Source: Desulfobulbaceae bacterium
GTDB taxonomy: Bacteria; Bacteroidota; Ignavibacteria; Kapaibacteriales; UBA2268
NCBI GenBank assembly: GCA_018335795.1
Contig: JAGXRP010000077.1
Span: 62,001-126,000, forward strand
Reading direction: 5' to 3'
DNA length: 64,000 bases
Under the pieces are notes generated by a model. It did no database searches and was not told the origin of the DNA. It saw only the letters and a program-made list of their open reading frames with translations. Made by a program: the position numbers and the translations under genes. Below, in pieces: positions 1 to 9,914 of the stretch. How positions within the stretch are numbered: the first letter of the stretch is position 1; each line of letters starts with the position of its first letter.

Positions 1-774
1 AAACAAAGCATCTGATAATTGTACATCAATATAAGTGTGGAAATCAAAACAGTAAAACATGATGTACATTGGCAACGCATAACAAGCCCAGATCAGTAGT
101 GATTCTACAGCTAATCTGATATATGAGCCCGGTGTTTTGATGATTGTAAATCCCTTTCGGAACTTTTCAAACATATCAGTCAATCGCAAATACACTTTTT
201 CCGAAAATGGTTTGACAAGAAATCGTAATAAGTAATTTACAAACGGAGGATAAAAACCGAATAACAATATTACAAATACAAAAACTGAAAACATTATGAT
301 ACGTTCTGCATCTACTCCGGGAAGCATTTCAACAATTTTATCTCGAGAGATGATAAATGCAATAACAAAAAGAAATCCGAGTGTAAATACATCAATAACT
401 CGTTCTACAATGATTGTGGCAAATGCACTCGAAACAGATGTGTTTCGACGTTTCGCATACACATAAGGTCTGACAAATTCGCCCAATCGCGGCAAAATTG
501 CATTGAAAAAGTAACCTACCATAACAGCTGAAAATAAATTTATCGTTGGACCGGGCTCTTGGATTGGTTTAAGTATCGTTTTCCAACGAATAGCACGAAT
601 GAAGTGCGATAAAATGATTATTGGTATGGGCACAATTGCCCATAAATAATTCGCCCCTTTCAGTACCGATACGAGTTCGTCGAAGTCAACATCTTTAACG
701 GCTAAGTAGGTCGAACCTATAATTAGCACTAATGTTAAAGACCATTTTAAGATGTTTTTCTGGATTCCGCTCAT
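1..774 (-). CDS. lysylphosphatidylglycerol synthase/UPF0104-type membrane protein (partial, C-terminus off the window)
   Basis: This ORF is not in the supplied track because it runs off the left edge. Reading the minus strand from ATG at 774 gives 258 open codons beginning MSGIQKNILKWSLTLVLII. The translation has several hydrophobic segments and the family-typical block HFIRAIRWKTIL followed by GYFFNAILPRLGEFVRPY and a conserved ...TIIVERVIDVFTL. This pattern is the UPF0104 / AglD-YbhN / 'flippase-like' family, integral inner-membrane proteins related to the lipid-flipping half of MprF. The substrate cannot be told from sequence; a polyprenyl- or phospholipid-linked molecule is the usual guess. 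It is divergent from uppP, with a spacer of about 115 bp that must hold both promoters. Confidence 0.8.
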   Translation of the reverse strand, partial: MSGIQKNILKWSLTLVLIIGSTYLAVKDVDFDELVSVLKGANYLWAIVPIPIIILSHFIRAIRWKTILKPIQEPGPTINLFSAVMVGYFFNAILPRLGEFVRPYVYAKRRNTSVSSAFATIIVERVIDVFTLGFLFVIAFIISRDKIVEMLPGVDAERIIMFSVFVFVILLFGFYPPFVNYLLRFLVKPFSEKVYLRLTDMFEKFRKGFTIIKTPGSYIRLAVESLLIWACYALPMYIMFYCFDFHTYIDVQLSDALF

Positions 775-889
775 TCAATCTGCGATTTTCTATAATAATT
801 AGTTAATATTGTGCATAACAAAATTTTTAAAATATGAATTTATACTGTACTTTACAAACTTAATATTGAAAAAATGAAAAAAAGTTTGA

Positions 890-1732
890 ATGAGTATCAT
901 AGAAGCAATTATATTAGGTATCATCCAAGGGTTAACTGAATTCATTCCAATCAGTAGCACAGCACATCTTACCATAGCCGGACACTTAATGGGACTGATT
1001 GACCCCGATTCTCCCGAAAAATGGACAGCATTTATTGCAATCATTCAGTTGGGAACTTTAGTTGCCGTACTTTTCTACTTCAGAACTGATCTATACCGAA
1101 TCCCAAAATCTTTTTTGTCGGAAAATTTAGTCAAACGCACTCCCTATAAAGAGCAAAGTTACGAATCCAGAATGGGATGGCTAATCATCATCGGTACTAT
1201 TCCGATTGTGATGGTAGGACTTATACTCAAAGATTTTATCGAAGGCAGCTTTACGAAAGAACTCAACGTCATTGCCGGAAGTTTGATAGGATTGGCTGTA
1301 ATTCTTGCTGCTGCCGAGAAATTATCCAAGCGCACGAAGGATATGAAAGCGATCGCGATAAAAGATGCCATCATAATTGGAATTGCTCAATGCATCGCTC
1401 TGATACCCGGTTCATCACGTTCAGGGACTACTATTACTGCCGGATTATTCATGGGCTTGAATAGAGAAACCGCAGCACGATTCTCGTTCTTGCTCTCTAT
1501 TCCTGCAATATTGGCAAGTGGATTATTGAGCGTTTATCAAGCATTGGTTTACATTGACGGAAGCGATGCAATCAATTTGATTGTTGCTACAGTCTTTTCG
1601 GGTATAAGCGGTTATTACGCAATTGATTTTTTAATCAATTTTTTGAAAAAGCACAGTACTTTTGTTTTTATATACTACCGAATCGCTTTAGGTATAATTA
1701 TCTATGTAGCACTAATGTACTTTAGCAATTAA
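890..1732 (+). CDS. uppP: undecaprenyl-diphosphatase UppP (BacA family)
   Basis: The 280-residue protein dephosphorylates undecaprenyl diphosphate to recycle the lipid carrier of peptidoglycan and other cell-wall polymers at the inner membrane. Both family signatures are visible. The N-terminal one is QGLTEFIPISSTAHL at residues 13-27, carrying the catalytic Glu. The second is LIPGSSRSGTTI around residue 175, with the catalytic Arg and Ser. The length is normal and the rest is a run of hydrophobic helices. The adjacent divergent flippase-like gene makes a lipid-carrier theme plausible, but that link is inference. The first ATG that gives the signature its usual N-terminal offset was used. Confidence 0.95.
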   Translation: MSIIEAIILGIIQGLTEFIPISSTAHLTIAGHLMGLIDPDSPEKWTAFIAIIQLGTLVAVLFYFRTDLYRIPKSFLSENLVKRTPYKEQSYESRMGWLIIIGTIPIVMVGLILKDFIEGSFTKELNVIAGSLIGLAVILAAAEKLSKRTKDMKAIAIKDAIIIGIAQCIALIPGSSRSGTTITAGLFMGLNRETAARFSFLLSIPAILASGLLSVYQALVYIDGSDAINLIVATVFSGISGYYAIDFLINFLKKHSTFVFIYYRIALGIIIYVALMYFSN

Positions 1733-1836
1733 ATTCAATCTTGATTTACCGATTTTAATTCAATTAAAGCTTGCAAAATTGTGGAAAAATCTATATTTTG
1801 TGGGATATTTTTTGTCAAATTTTGTAAAGTTTAAAA

Positions 1837-3093
1837 ATGAAGAATGAAATTTTAGAAAGATTACTCCGTTACGTAAAAATTGATACCCAATCAGACCCTG
1901 CATCAAGCAATACACCAAGTACACAAAAGCAATTCGATTTGGCAAATTTGCTTGTCGAAGAGTTGAAAGAATTCGGCTTAGAGCATGTTGAAATATCTGA
2001 CAAATGCTACGTATATGCGACATTACCATCAAATATTCCATCTAATGATGATGCTTATGGCAAAGTTCCTGCAATTGGTTTTATTGCACATGTTGATACA
2101 TCTCCTGACACAACAGGTACGAATGTAAATCCTCAGATAATCGAAAATTACCAAGGTGGCAATATTGTATTGCCAAATGACACAAGCGTAGTTATTACAA
2201 CTGCCGAATCACTCGGATTGGCGAAATGTATCGGGCATACACTTGTGACTACTGACGGAACTACACTCTTAGGTTCGGACGACAAATCCGGCGTTACTGC
2301 AATTATGACAGCAGTCAAATATTTATTGGATAATCCGCAAATCATTCATGGTGATATAAGAATTGGCTTCACACCGGACGAAGAAATCGGACGAGGTGCA
2401 AATCATTTCGATGTCGAAAAATTCAATTGCAAGTACGCTTATACTCTTGACGGTGAATTACCGGGCGAAATAAACAAAGAAACTTTTTCGGCAAATGCCT
2501 GTATCATCCGAGCAAAAGGTCGCGACATTCATCCAGGCTATGCCAAAGATATTATGGTCAATTCTATTCGTGCAATCGCTGACGTCATCGCATTGACACC
2601 CGCCGATATGGCTCCGGAAACTACAGATGGCTACCAACCATACATTCATCCTCATAAAGTTTCGGGTACTGTCGAACATTCTGAATTGCACTTGCTATTC
2701 CGTGATTTCAAAACCGAAGGGCTTGACGAGCAAAAAGTGATGATGGAAAAAATAGTTGCACAAGTGCAAGAAAAGCATCCGAAAGTAAAATTGGAGCTTG
2801 AAATTGTCGAATACTACAGAAACATGTTAGAATTACTCGAAGCCCAACCTGAAGGACTTGACTATCTATGGGAAGCTTGCGTTAGAGCCGAAACAAATCC
2901 ATATTGGAGTCCTATACGTGGTGGAACTGACGGCTCGAGATTGACGGCTATGGGTCTCCCCACTCCGAATATCTTCACAGGTGGTCAAAACTTCCACAGC
3001 AAAACTGAATGGGTTTCAATTGATTTCTTAGCCAAAGCGGTTGAAACAGTCATACATTTGACTCAAGTTTGGTACGAAAAAAGTAAAGTTTAA
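1837..3093 (+). CDS. pepT: peptidase T (tripeptide aminopeptidase)
   Basis: The 418-residue protein is an M20-family zinc aminopeptidase that removes the N-terminal residue from tripeptides in the cytoplasm. Metal-site motifs are in order: GFIAHVDTSPD (His85, Asp87), LLGSDDKSG, TPDEEIGRGANHFD with the general-base/metal Glu pair, DGELPGE and the C-terminal NFHSKTEW histidine. The size matches PepT (about 410). It stands alone between uppP and a terminator at 3113-3152, so it is probably monocistronic. Confidence 0.95.
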   Translation: MKNEILERLLRYVKIDTQSDPASSNTPSTQKQFDLANLLVEELKEFGLEHVEISDKCYVYATLPSNIPSNDDAYGKVPAIGFIAHVDTSPDTTGTNVNPQIIENYQGGNIVLPNDTSVVITTAESLGLAKCIGHTLVTTDGTTLLGSDDKSGVTAIMTAVKYLLDNPQIIHGDIRIGFTPDEEIGRGANHFDVEKFNCKYAYTLDGELPGEINKETFSANACIIRAKGRDIHPGYAKDIMVNSIRAIADVIALTPADMAPETTDGYQPYIHPHKVSGTVEHSELHLLFRDFKTEGLDEQKVMMEKIVAQVQEKHPKVKLELEIVEYYRNMLELLEAQPEGLDYLWEACVRAETNPYWSPIRGGTDGSRLTAMGLPTPNIFTGGQNFHSKTEWVSIDFLAKAVETVIHLTQVWYEKSKV

Positions 3094-3112
3094 TACAATT
3101 TTTCTTGAACAT

Positions 3113-3152
3113 AAATCTCCCATTCAGTTTATTGAAGGGGAGATTTTTGTTT
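3113..3152 (+). terminator. rho-independent terminator after pepT
   Basis: A perfect 9-bp stem AAATCTCCC / GGGAGATTT (3113-3121 with 3138-3146) and a 16-nt loop are followed by a T-rich tract. It lies 20 bp after the pepT stop codon. Confidence 0.8.
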
Positions 3153-3322
3153 TACTCATCAAAACATTCATCAACATTGAAATAATTCTTGTTTTATTTG
3201 TCAAATTATTCTATATTCGCATTAGTAATTCTTTAAAAAGTTAACCAATAACTAAAATTTTGTTTTAGTTTATTAAAAATATTACGATAAGGTACTCAAA
3301 ATTTTGAAAATGGGAATAAAAA

Positions 3323-3640
3323 GTGGCAATATCAGTTAATTTGGACGAATTGGAACCCGGGAGTACTTTAGCCGAACCAGTTATGAACAGTTTCGGACAG
3401 ACCTTGATTGCAAGTGGAGCCGAACTAACCCCCAAACATATAAGTATTTTAAAAACGTGGAATATTCAGAGCGTAAAAATCAAAACTGATTCTAATGAAA
3501 TAATTGGAAAATACAGCGATGAGCAACTACTTTTTGCTTTTGAAAAACTAATGCAACATGTAAAGTGGCAACCGAGAAATAGGAATGAAGAAGATTTGCT
3601 TAAATTAGGTACTTTATTTTTTGTTGAAAAAAAACAATAA
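3323..3640 (+). CDS. small HD-GYP/HDOD-associated protein of unknown function
   Basis: This 105-residue ORF begins with GTG; the nearby ATG at 3310 is in another frame. It starts NLDELEPGSTLAEPV and continues GQTLIASGAELTPKHISILKTW. That layout resembles the small N-terminal module seen before HD-GYP phosphodiesterase domains, where the 'L-x-x-G-x-x-L-A-x-x-V-x-x-x-x-G-x-x-L' stretch packs against the HD domain. The next gene, 6 bp downstream, encodes an HDOD protein, so this may be the same module on a separate chain. The function is not known and the assignment is by pattern only. It is the first gene of a three-gene signalling operon (3323-5807). Confidence 0.7.
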   Translation: MAISVNLDELEPGSTLAEPVMNSFGQTLIASGAELTPKHISILKTWNIQSVKIKTDSNEIIGKYSDEQLLFAFEKLMQHVKWQPRNRNEEDLLKLGTLFFVEKKQ

Positions 3641-3646
3641 TATTTT

Positions 3647-4495
3647 ATGGATAAAAGAATAGAGTATTTTTTAAACAAATCAAGGCATTTCCCGACTTTA
3701 CCAACAATATATACTTCGTTGATGAATGTGCTTTCAAATCCGCGTTCTACGATTCAAGATGTAACGGATGTAATTTCACGAGACCAATCCTCAGCTTCAA
3801 AATTATTGAAAGTAGCAAATTCATCTTTATTTTCAATTCAAGGTAAAATCAATACAATTAGTCAAGCAGTATTTTATCTTGGATTTAATGAAGTCAAGAA
3901 TGTACTTTTAGCTCTTTCGGTTATGGATATATTTTCTCAGATAAGCAACTCAAGGAGTGCTAATATTGTCCATTTGTGGAAACATTCGATTTCAGTTGGT
4001 GTGATTTCGAAACTTTTGAGTACAAGACTTGGACTTAAAGATTCGGAAGACTTTTTTATATCGGGAATTTTGCACGATATTGGCAAATTATTCTTTCTTC
4101 ATTCATTTAAAGAAGAATATGACAACCTAATTACAGAAGCCAAAGATACTTCGAGAAGACTTATTGACTTAGAATTTGAGAAGTATGGAACAACACATGA
4201 TATAGTCGGAGGTATGTTAGCTGAAAAATGGAATTTACCCTTAAGTTTGCGAAATATAATTAAGTATCATAATCATGGTTCTATAATAGGGAAAACTGAT
4301 ATTTTATTATCAACTGTACATATTTCGAATATAATTTCAATAATGATGGCAACCGATATTTTGGGTGATGTTTTTGTACCTCAACCAAACTTCAAAGTTT
4401 GGAGTGTCTTGAAATTAGCTCCCGATACTTTAGCTGATATGAACCAATCAATTGTTTCAACAACAGAAGACGCCTTCGCAATTTTAAAGATTTAA
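3647..4495 (+). CDS. HDOD domain signalling protein
   Basis: The 282-residue protein matches the HDOD (HD-related output) domain. It has FPTLPTIYTSLMNVLSNP, then VISRDQSSASKLLKVANSSLF, then ISQAVFYLGFNEVKNVLLAL, and a C-terminal ISGILHDIGKLFF motif that keeps the HD dyad. HDOD proteins act as non-enzymatic or phosphodiesterase-like regulators in signalling and stress networks. It sits 6 bp after the small module gene and 1 nt before the histidine kinase gene, so the three are surely co-transcribed. Its output target is not visible in the window. Confidence 0.88.
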   Translation: MDKRIEYFLNKSRHFPTLPTIYTSLMNVLSNPRSTIQDVTDVISRDQSSASKLLKVANSSLFSIQGKINTISQAVFYLGFNEVKNVLLALSVMDIFSQISNSRSANIVHLWKHSISVGVISKLLSTRLGLKDSEDFFISGILHDIGKLFFLHSFKEEYDNLITEAKDTSRRLIDLEFEKYGTTHDIVGGMLAEKWNLPLSLRNIIKYHNHGSIIGKTDILLSTVHISNIISIMMATDILGDVFVPQPNFKVWSVLKLAPDTLADMNQSIVSTTEDAFAILKI

Positions 4496-4496
4496 G

Positions 4497-5807
4497 ATGC
4501 CAGATAAAATTAAAAATAACGAAATAACCTTGAACAATTTGATACTTGAAATCCAAAGTATTAGTAGTAGAATTTCATATTCCAATACAGGATTTGATTT
4601 TATTAATGAAGCACTTAAAATAATGATTCGCTATACCGAGTCATCATCTGCGGGATTTTTCATTCTTGATGAATATAATTTTGATTTTAACTTAAAAAGG
4701 TCTATTCCGGCAGACGCTCACGATTTTTATATTGAGACTTTCGAAGAGTTGACGGAAACCGGCAATATTGGAAATGCTTTACAAAATGCTACTTACTTAC
4801 AATCAAGTTCGCACAATCAAGAAATGTTCCATTTGGTTTTGCCAATTATTAGCATTAAATCTGTCAAAGGATTAGTTATTCTAACTTCAAATCACAATTA
4901 TTCACAATCTGAGCTATTTATACTGAAACTATTACATTATTTTTCAAGTTACATAGCAGTTTTCATAGATAATCAAATTCTATCGGCACAAAATGAAAAA
5001 ACACAAGTTTTATTAGACCAATTAATTGCATCGCGTACTATTGAATTAGTCGAAAATAACACACAACTTGGCGAAAAAATCGAGAATCTCAAACTAAATC
5101 TAAGCATGTCTGTTCCGCATGAAGTCAGAACACCAATCAACGAAATCATGGGCATGTCTAATTATCTATTAAATAGTCTAAAAACAAAAAAATCAGATGT
5201 TGATGATGATATTGAAGAAATTATAACAGATATAAAAAATTCAGCAGCCAGATTGAACAATCTTTTTGAGAACTTTATCTATCATACTCGACTTTCTGTG
5301 ATTGCAACCAGTATGAAAGATATTCAAGCTCTTCATTCGCAATTTTGCCCATATTGTGAATCAATAATCAACGAACAAGCTATTATAAGGGCGAACAAAT
5401 ATTCAAGGTTAAATGACCTGGAAATACATTTAGTGAGTTCAGTAATCAAAATTGGCGAGGAATATTTAGCAAAGCTAATAGATGAATTAGTGGATAATGC
5501 ACTAAAGTTTTCCAAAGAAGGTACAAAAATTTTAATCAATTCATATATTGACGGTAAAATGTATGTATTCTCCATCAAGGATTTAGGAGTTGGTATCCCT
5601 GCTGACTTTTTAGACCAAATTGGTTCATATAGTCAATTCAATCGAATGAAGAACGAACAACAAGGCTTAGGCTTAGGGCTTGCAATAGTATATAAAATCG
5701 TTGACTTGCATAATGGTGAAGTACATATTGACAGTAGATTGGGAGATTATACAAATGTGACCATCAAATTACCGATTGTAACAGACTTTAACCCTGATCT
5801 CATTTAA
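4497..5807 (+). CDS. GAF-type sensor histidine kinase
   Basis: The 436-residue kinase has no predicted membrane segment. Residues about 20-165 look like a GAF domain. A coiled linker leads to the H-box MSVPHEVRTPINEIMG, with the phospho-acceptor at His208. The ATPase boxes follow: N-box ELVDNALKFSKEG, G1 KDLGVGIPADF and G2 GLGLGLAIVYKIV. The H-box differs slightly from the usual SHELRTPL. No response regulator is adjacent, so the partner is elsewhere or the HDOD protein is the output. Its ATG begins one base after the HDOD stop codon, which suggests translational coupling. Confidence 0.9.
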   Translation: MPDKIKNNEITLNNLILEIQSISSRISYSNTGFDFINEALKIMIRYTESSSAGFFILDEYNFDFNLKRSIPADAHDFYIETFEELTETGNIGNALQNATYLQSSSHNQEMFHLVLPIISIKSVKGLVILTSNHNYSQSELFILKLLHYFSSYIAVFIDNQILSAQNEKTQVLLDQLIASRTIELVENNTQLGEKIENLKLNLSMSVPHEVRTPINEIMGMSNYLLNSLKTKKSDVDDDIEEIITDIKNSAARLNNLFENFIYHTRLSVIATSMKDIQALHSQFCPYCESIINEQAIIRANKYSRLNDLEIHLVSSVIKIGEEYLAKLIDELVDNALKFSKEGTKILINSYIDGKMYVFSIKDLGVGIPADFLDQIGSYSQFNRMKNEQQGLGLGLAIVYKIVDLHNGEVHIDSRLGDYTNVTIKLPIVTDFNPDLI

Positions 5808-6027
5808 TAGTTGAAATGACTATTACAGTTTACAACAAATTCAATTCGCTCCTTCGCTTTCATACTAATATTATTCTCTACTTGACATAAATGTGGATTT
5901 TCCCCTACTTGCAACCTCAAATTGAGCAATCCAAGTAAGTAAATAATAATAGCACTCAAGAATGCAAAAATTATGACTTGTTTGCTACGTCATAAGTAAA
6001 TAACATTTAGGAATTGGAGGATAAGGA

Positions 6028-8025
6028 ATGTCAGAATCGCCGAAAAACGGTGACAACAAGAAGGGAAAGAAAGATCCATTCAATGAATTTAAGCGAATGG
6101 GTGATGGAAATACACCTCCGGCAAACATGATGCGAAACATGATGTTAATGTTCGTACTTGCTGCCGGTGTCTTTATAGTTTATATTTTCATGCAGGGCAC
6201 TCAACAACACGATTGGCCTGTATCTTACACTGATTATCAAAGATTTCTGAGAGAAGATTTGATAAAAGAAGCCGTAGTTGTCAAATCTCAGTTGAATCAT
6301 TTTGAGTTCAGAGGAGTTTTGAAACAACCCGTTACTTTGATGGTGGATAGCCGCGAACGTACTATTACGAGATTTTCTACTTATTTAGGTGTTTTAGACT
6401 CGGAATCGGAAAAAGTTTGGGAAGAAAAAGGAATTGACCTAAAATATGAAGAGGGTGACTCCTCTGTTTGGCGTAGCTTGATAATGATTTTACCATGGAT
6501 ACTAATCATCGGTCTATTTATATTTTTTATGCGCCGGATGCAAGGCGGTGGCTCGAAAGGAATTTTCTCATTTGGCAAATCAAAAGCCAAATTACTAAAC
6601 GAAAACAATACTAAAGTCACATTCAATGACGTCGCTGGTGCAGACGAAGCTAAATATGAATTGCAAGAAGTGATTGAATTTTTGCGTGAACCGGAAAAAT
6701 TCCAAAAACTTGGTGGTAAAATTCCACGCGGAGTATTACTATTAGGACCTCCCGGCACAGGAAAAACACTTATGGCTCGAGCAGTTGCGGGCGAAGCAAA
6801 CGTACCCTTTTATTCTATTTCAGGTGCAGATTTTGTCGAAATGTTTGTAGGAGTTGGTGCAAGCCGTGTTCGTGATTTATTCGATCAAGCAAAGAAAACT
6901 CCACCTTGTATTGTTTTTATTGATGAGATTGATGCAGTTGGTCGCCATAGAGGCGCCGGATTGGGTGGTGGACATGATGAAAGAGAACAAACTTTGAACC
7001 AATTACTCGTGGAAATGGATGGTTTCGAGCAAAACAACGGAGTTATAATAATTGCTGCTACAAACCGACCCGATGTATTAGACCCTGCTTTACTGCGTCC
7101 CGGCAGATTCGACAGACAAGTTGTAGTTGACAGACCTGATGTAAAAGGTCGCGAAGGAATTTTTAAAGTACATACAAGTAAAATTCCGCTCGGGACTGAT
7201 GTCGATATTGAAACATTAGCAAAAGGAACTCCCGGGCTTTCCGGAGCTGATATTGCGAATATTGTTAACGAAGCCGCCCTTTTAGCAGCTCGCCGAAACA
7301 GTAGCCAGGTCACCATGTTTGACTTCGAAAACGCAAAAGATAAAGTTTTGATGGGAGTCGAACGCAAGAGTATGGTAATTTCTGACCGCGAGAAAGAAAT
7401 GACCGCCTATCATGAAATGGGTCATGCGCTTGCAGGGAAATTTATGCGTCATGCCGACCCTGTTCACAAGGTTACAATTATTCCACGTGGCAGAGCTTTG
7501 GGATTGACTTGGAATTTACCAAATGAAGAATTTTATTCCAAATCAGCACGATATTTTGAAGACCAACTTGTTGTGCTAATGGCTGGTAGAGCAGCCGAAA
7601 AGCTTGTTTTTAACGTACTTTCTACCGGGGCGTCGAATGATTTGCAACGTGCAACGCGAGTTGCAAGAAAAATGGTTTGCGAATGGGGAATGAGTGAATT
7701 AATCGGACCTGTAACTTTCCACAATGACGACGGCGAAGTATTTTTGGGTAGAGATTTTTCCAAAACACGTGACCATAGCGAAGAAACAGCACAAAGTATA
7801 GACGGCGAAGTTCGTAGAATTTTGAATAAAGCAATGGAACAAGCAACGGCATTATTAGAAGAAAAAATTGATATTTTGCATAGAACCTCTAAAATATTAC
7901 TCGAACGTGAAATACTTGACGGCGAGGAACTCGATACATTAATTCGTGGCGAAGAATTACCGCCAATCAGCAAGCAAGCGATGAATGCAATTCGGACTAT
8001 TAAAATAAATGGTGATAGTCACTAA
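6028..8025 (+). CDS. ftsH: ATP-dependent zinc metalloprotease FtsH
   Basis: The 665-residue AAA+ protease is anchored in the inner membrane and degrades membrane and short-lived regulatory proteins. Two TM helices lie at about 38-56 and 150-168. The AAA module has Walker A GPPGTGKT (240-247), Walker B IVFIDEID (295-302), and a second region of homology [21 protein letters not shown]. The protease zinc site is HEMGH (462-466), with the third ligand expected in ASNDLQRAT. Length and order are canonical. A clear GGAGG Shine-Dalgarno lies 7 nt before the ATG. It is followed after 37 bp by the repeat protein at 8063. Confidence 0.97.
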   Translation: MSESPKNGDNKKGKKDPFNEFKRMGDGNTPPANMMRNMMLMFVLAAGVFIVYIFMQGTQQHDWPVSYTDYQRFLREDLIKEAVVVKSQLNHFEFRGVLKQPVTLMVDSRERTITRFSTYLGVLDSESEKVWEEKGIDLKYEEGDSSVWRSLIMILPWILIIGLFIFFMRRMQGGGSKGIFSFGKSKAKLLNENNTKVTFNDVAGADEAKYELQEVIEFLREPEKFQKLGGKIPRGVLLLGPPGTGKTLMARAVAGEANVPFYSISGADFVEMFVGVGASRVRDLFDQAKKTPPCIVFIDEIDAVGRHRGAGLGGGHDEREQTLNQLLVEMDGFEQNNGVIIIAATNRPDVLDPALLRPGRFDRQVVVDRPDVKGREGIFKVHTSKIPLGTDVDIETLAKGTPGLSGADIANIVNEAALLAARRNSSQVTMFDFENAKDKVLMGVERKSMVISDREKEMTAYHEMGHALAGKFMRHADPVHKVTIIPRGRALGLTWNLPNEEFYSKSARYFEDQLVVLMAGRAAEKLVFNVLSTGASNDLQRATRVARKMVCEWGMSELIGPVTFHNDDGEVFLGRDFSKTRDHSEETAQSIDGEVRRILNKAMEQATALLEEKIDILHRTSKILLEREILDGEELDTLIRGEELPPISKQAMNAIRTIKINGDSH

Positions 8026-8062
8026 ATATTAAATTAGAAATTGAAATTATCATAGGTGTAGG

Positions 8063-9586
8063 ATGGAAAACGAACTTACTAACAACGGAAATGCAGAAGA
8101 GCATAATTTACCTCAAACCGGCGAAATTATCGGTCAATACGATAATGCCAAGCAATACGAAAAAGTTTTGGGCGATATAACTCAAGAAATAAATTCAATT
8201 ATTGAGTTTGCGAACCAAAGTAATGATTGGCGAGACATTCGCAGTAGATTGACAGATTCCAAAGATAAACTAAAAGGGCTTTTCCTTAAAGAAACGGACA
8301 ATAACAAGTTGATTGATATTATCAACGATACTATTGAAAATGTCAATTTGCGTCAAACGGAAGAAAAGCAGAAGCTTGATGTAGCAAGCCAAGAGAACTT
8401 TGATTCTGTTATAGATAAAGTCAGAGAAGCTGTGACGCAATCTGCCGCTTTGACAGATTTCAAAAAAGCCCGTGAAGTGTTGCTTTCAGCTCAGGATTTG
8501 TTCAAAAATTTTGCTCTTAAACGTTCACATCGCGATGAGTTGAATAATTTGATTCATGAAGCATTCGATTCGCTGACAAATCGCCAGATTGATGAGCGTG
8601 AAAACTACGAAATGGAATGTATAGAGAATTACCACAATTCAAAAGGTATAGTTGAAGAAGCTATCCTTTTTTCACAAAAATCTGCTCACTACGGCAAAGC
8701 ACGCGAAGCTCTGATTGAAGTTCAGACGAAGATTAAGGGGTTGAAATTAAAACGCGAGCAACGCGACGAACTGTTTCAATCCATCCGAGATGCATTTGAA
8801 GGTGTAAACACTCGCCAAGAAACTGAAAGAAGCAGTTTCGACCAAGAAGCGAAAGATAATTACGTCAAATTGAAAAAAATTGTGGACGATGCTATCAGTT
8901 TTGTGAATAGCTCTGAAGAATTTTCCGAATCACGCGAACAACTGATCAATGCACAAAATGCAATCAAAGGCATGAAATTACGCCGCGACCATCGTGATGA
9001 GCTTTATGCCCAAATTCGTGTCGTATTCGAGGATTTGAATGAAAAGCAATCTGACGAGCGCCAATCTTTCGAACAAGAATGCAATATAAACTATGATAAC
9101 CTTACAAAAAAAGTTAACGATTGCTTTGAATTAGTGCTTGGTTTGACCGATTTCAAAATGATTCGGGAAACCCTCATTAATGTCCAAAGCGAAGTGCGGA
9201 TTGCGAAATTGAAACGCGGGCAAAGAAACGAACTTTTCGCCAGAATAAGAGAAGCATTCGGAATTTTTGACAAGAAACGCGACGAATTTTTCTCGGAACG
9301 AAGAGCCGAAAGAATCGGCAAACTGAATGATATCAAGTCCAATTTAAACGAAAAAATCGAGCGTCTCACCAATGCAATCGAATCCGAAAAGGCTGAATTA
9401 GTTCAACTCGAAACAAAATTGAGCACTGAGGAAATGGATGAATTCATGAAAAATGAAACCAATCATCGCCTTACATTAGTTCAAGGGAAAATTGACGAGA
9501 AAGAGCAAACTATTGAACAAACTCGCAAGCGGATTGAAGAAATAGATGCCGATATTGCAAAAATTGAAAAATCAAAAGAAGACTAA
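8063..9586 (+). CDS. DUF349-like helical repeat protein with five 77-residue repeats
   Basis: The 507-residue protein is built from five tandem units of 77 residues at about 34-110, 111-187, 188-264, 265-341 and 342-414. Each carries the pattern DF-x4-RE-x-L-x3-Q, then IKGLKLKR-x2-RDEL, then IR-x-AF, then RQ. The pattern (hydrophobic-x-x-G...el...fr.a.d) resembles DUF349 repeats, but this is by eye. The C-terminus (about 415-507) is a heptad-rich coiled coil (NEKIERLTNAIESEKAELV). No signal peptide or TM is present, so it should be cytoplasmic. It lies 37 bp after ftsH and precedes a terminator, so it may be co-transcribed. The function is unknown. Confidence 0.8.
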   Translation: MENELTNNGNAEEHNLPQTGEIIGQYDNAKQYEKVLGDITQEINSIIEFANQSNDWRDIRSRLTDSKDKLKGLFLKETDNNKLIDIINDTIENVNLRQTEEKQKLDVASQENFDSVIDKVREAVTQSAALTDFKKAREVLLSAQDLFKNFALKRSHRDELNNLIHEAFDSLTNRQIDERENYEMECIENYHNSKGIVEEAILFSQKSAHYGKAREALIEVQTKIKGLKLKREQRDELFQSIRDAFEGVNTRQETERSSFDQEAKDNYVKLKKIVDDAISFVNSSEEFSESREQLINAQNAIKGMKLRRDHRDELYAQIRVVFEDLNEKQSDERQSFEQECNINYDNLTKKVNDCFELVLGLTDFKMIRETLINVQSEVRIAKLKRGQRNELFARIREAFGIFDKKRDEFFSERRAERIGKLNDIKSNLNEKIERLTNAIESEKAELVQLETKLSTEEMDEFMKNETNHRLTLVQGKIDEKEQTIEQTRKRIEEIDADIAKIEKSKED

Positions 9587-9606
9587 AAGAATTCGATATA
9601 AATTTT

Positions 9607-9640
9607 AAAAAAGCTGTCCCACAAGGGCAGTTTTTTTTTT
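9607..9640 (+). terminator. rho-independent terminator after ftsH-repeat gene pair
   Basis: The stem CTGTCC / GGGCAG (9613-9630, one G-U pair) has a short loop and is followed by ten T. An A-run before the stem can pair with the T-run. Confidence 0.8.
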
Positions 9641-9914
9641 GTGTCTGAAATGTAGGGACTGCAACAGCGTTCTGTCCGAAACATAGACGAGTATTACTTG
9701 AATCGATGCGTAAATTCTATTCTGAAAGAGGATTAATACAAATTGGGGGAACAAGATTCGTTAATTTTTTTTCAGAATAGTTAAAAAAATACCTGTGAAA
9801 ATTTAGAAAATAGTTTTTTATTGAAATAATATTTTATATTTTTACAACTATAGAAAATGATAATTTTATTTTCTATGAGTTCAATTAATTTTAACAATAA
9901 TTTAAAGAAATAAA
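9641..9914. repeat. gene-poor AT-rich spacer with an 11-bp inverted repeat
   Basis: No ORF or RNA gene is visible in this 274-bp stretch. It contains the inverted pair CTATTCTGAAA (9717-9727) and TTTCAGAATAG (9770-9780), separated by 42 nt. Base composition becomes extremely AT-rich from about 9760 onward into the small ORF at 9915. The pair could be a minor hairpin or the ends of a tiny decayed element; I cannot tell which. Confidence 0.4.

Noticed and set aside
5882-5905. TTGACA hexamer upstream of ftsH as a sigma70 -35 box
   Set aside because: No matching -10 at the proper spacing; the recognised promoters in this window use the Bacteroidota consensus instead.
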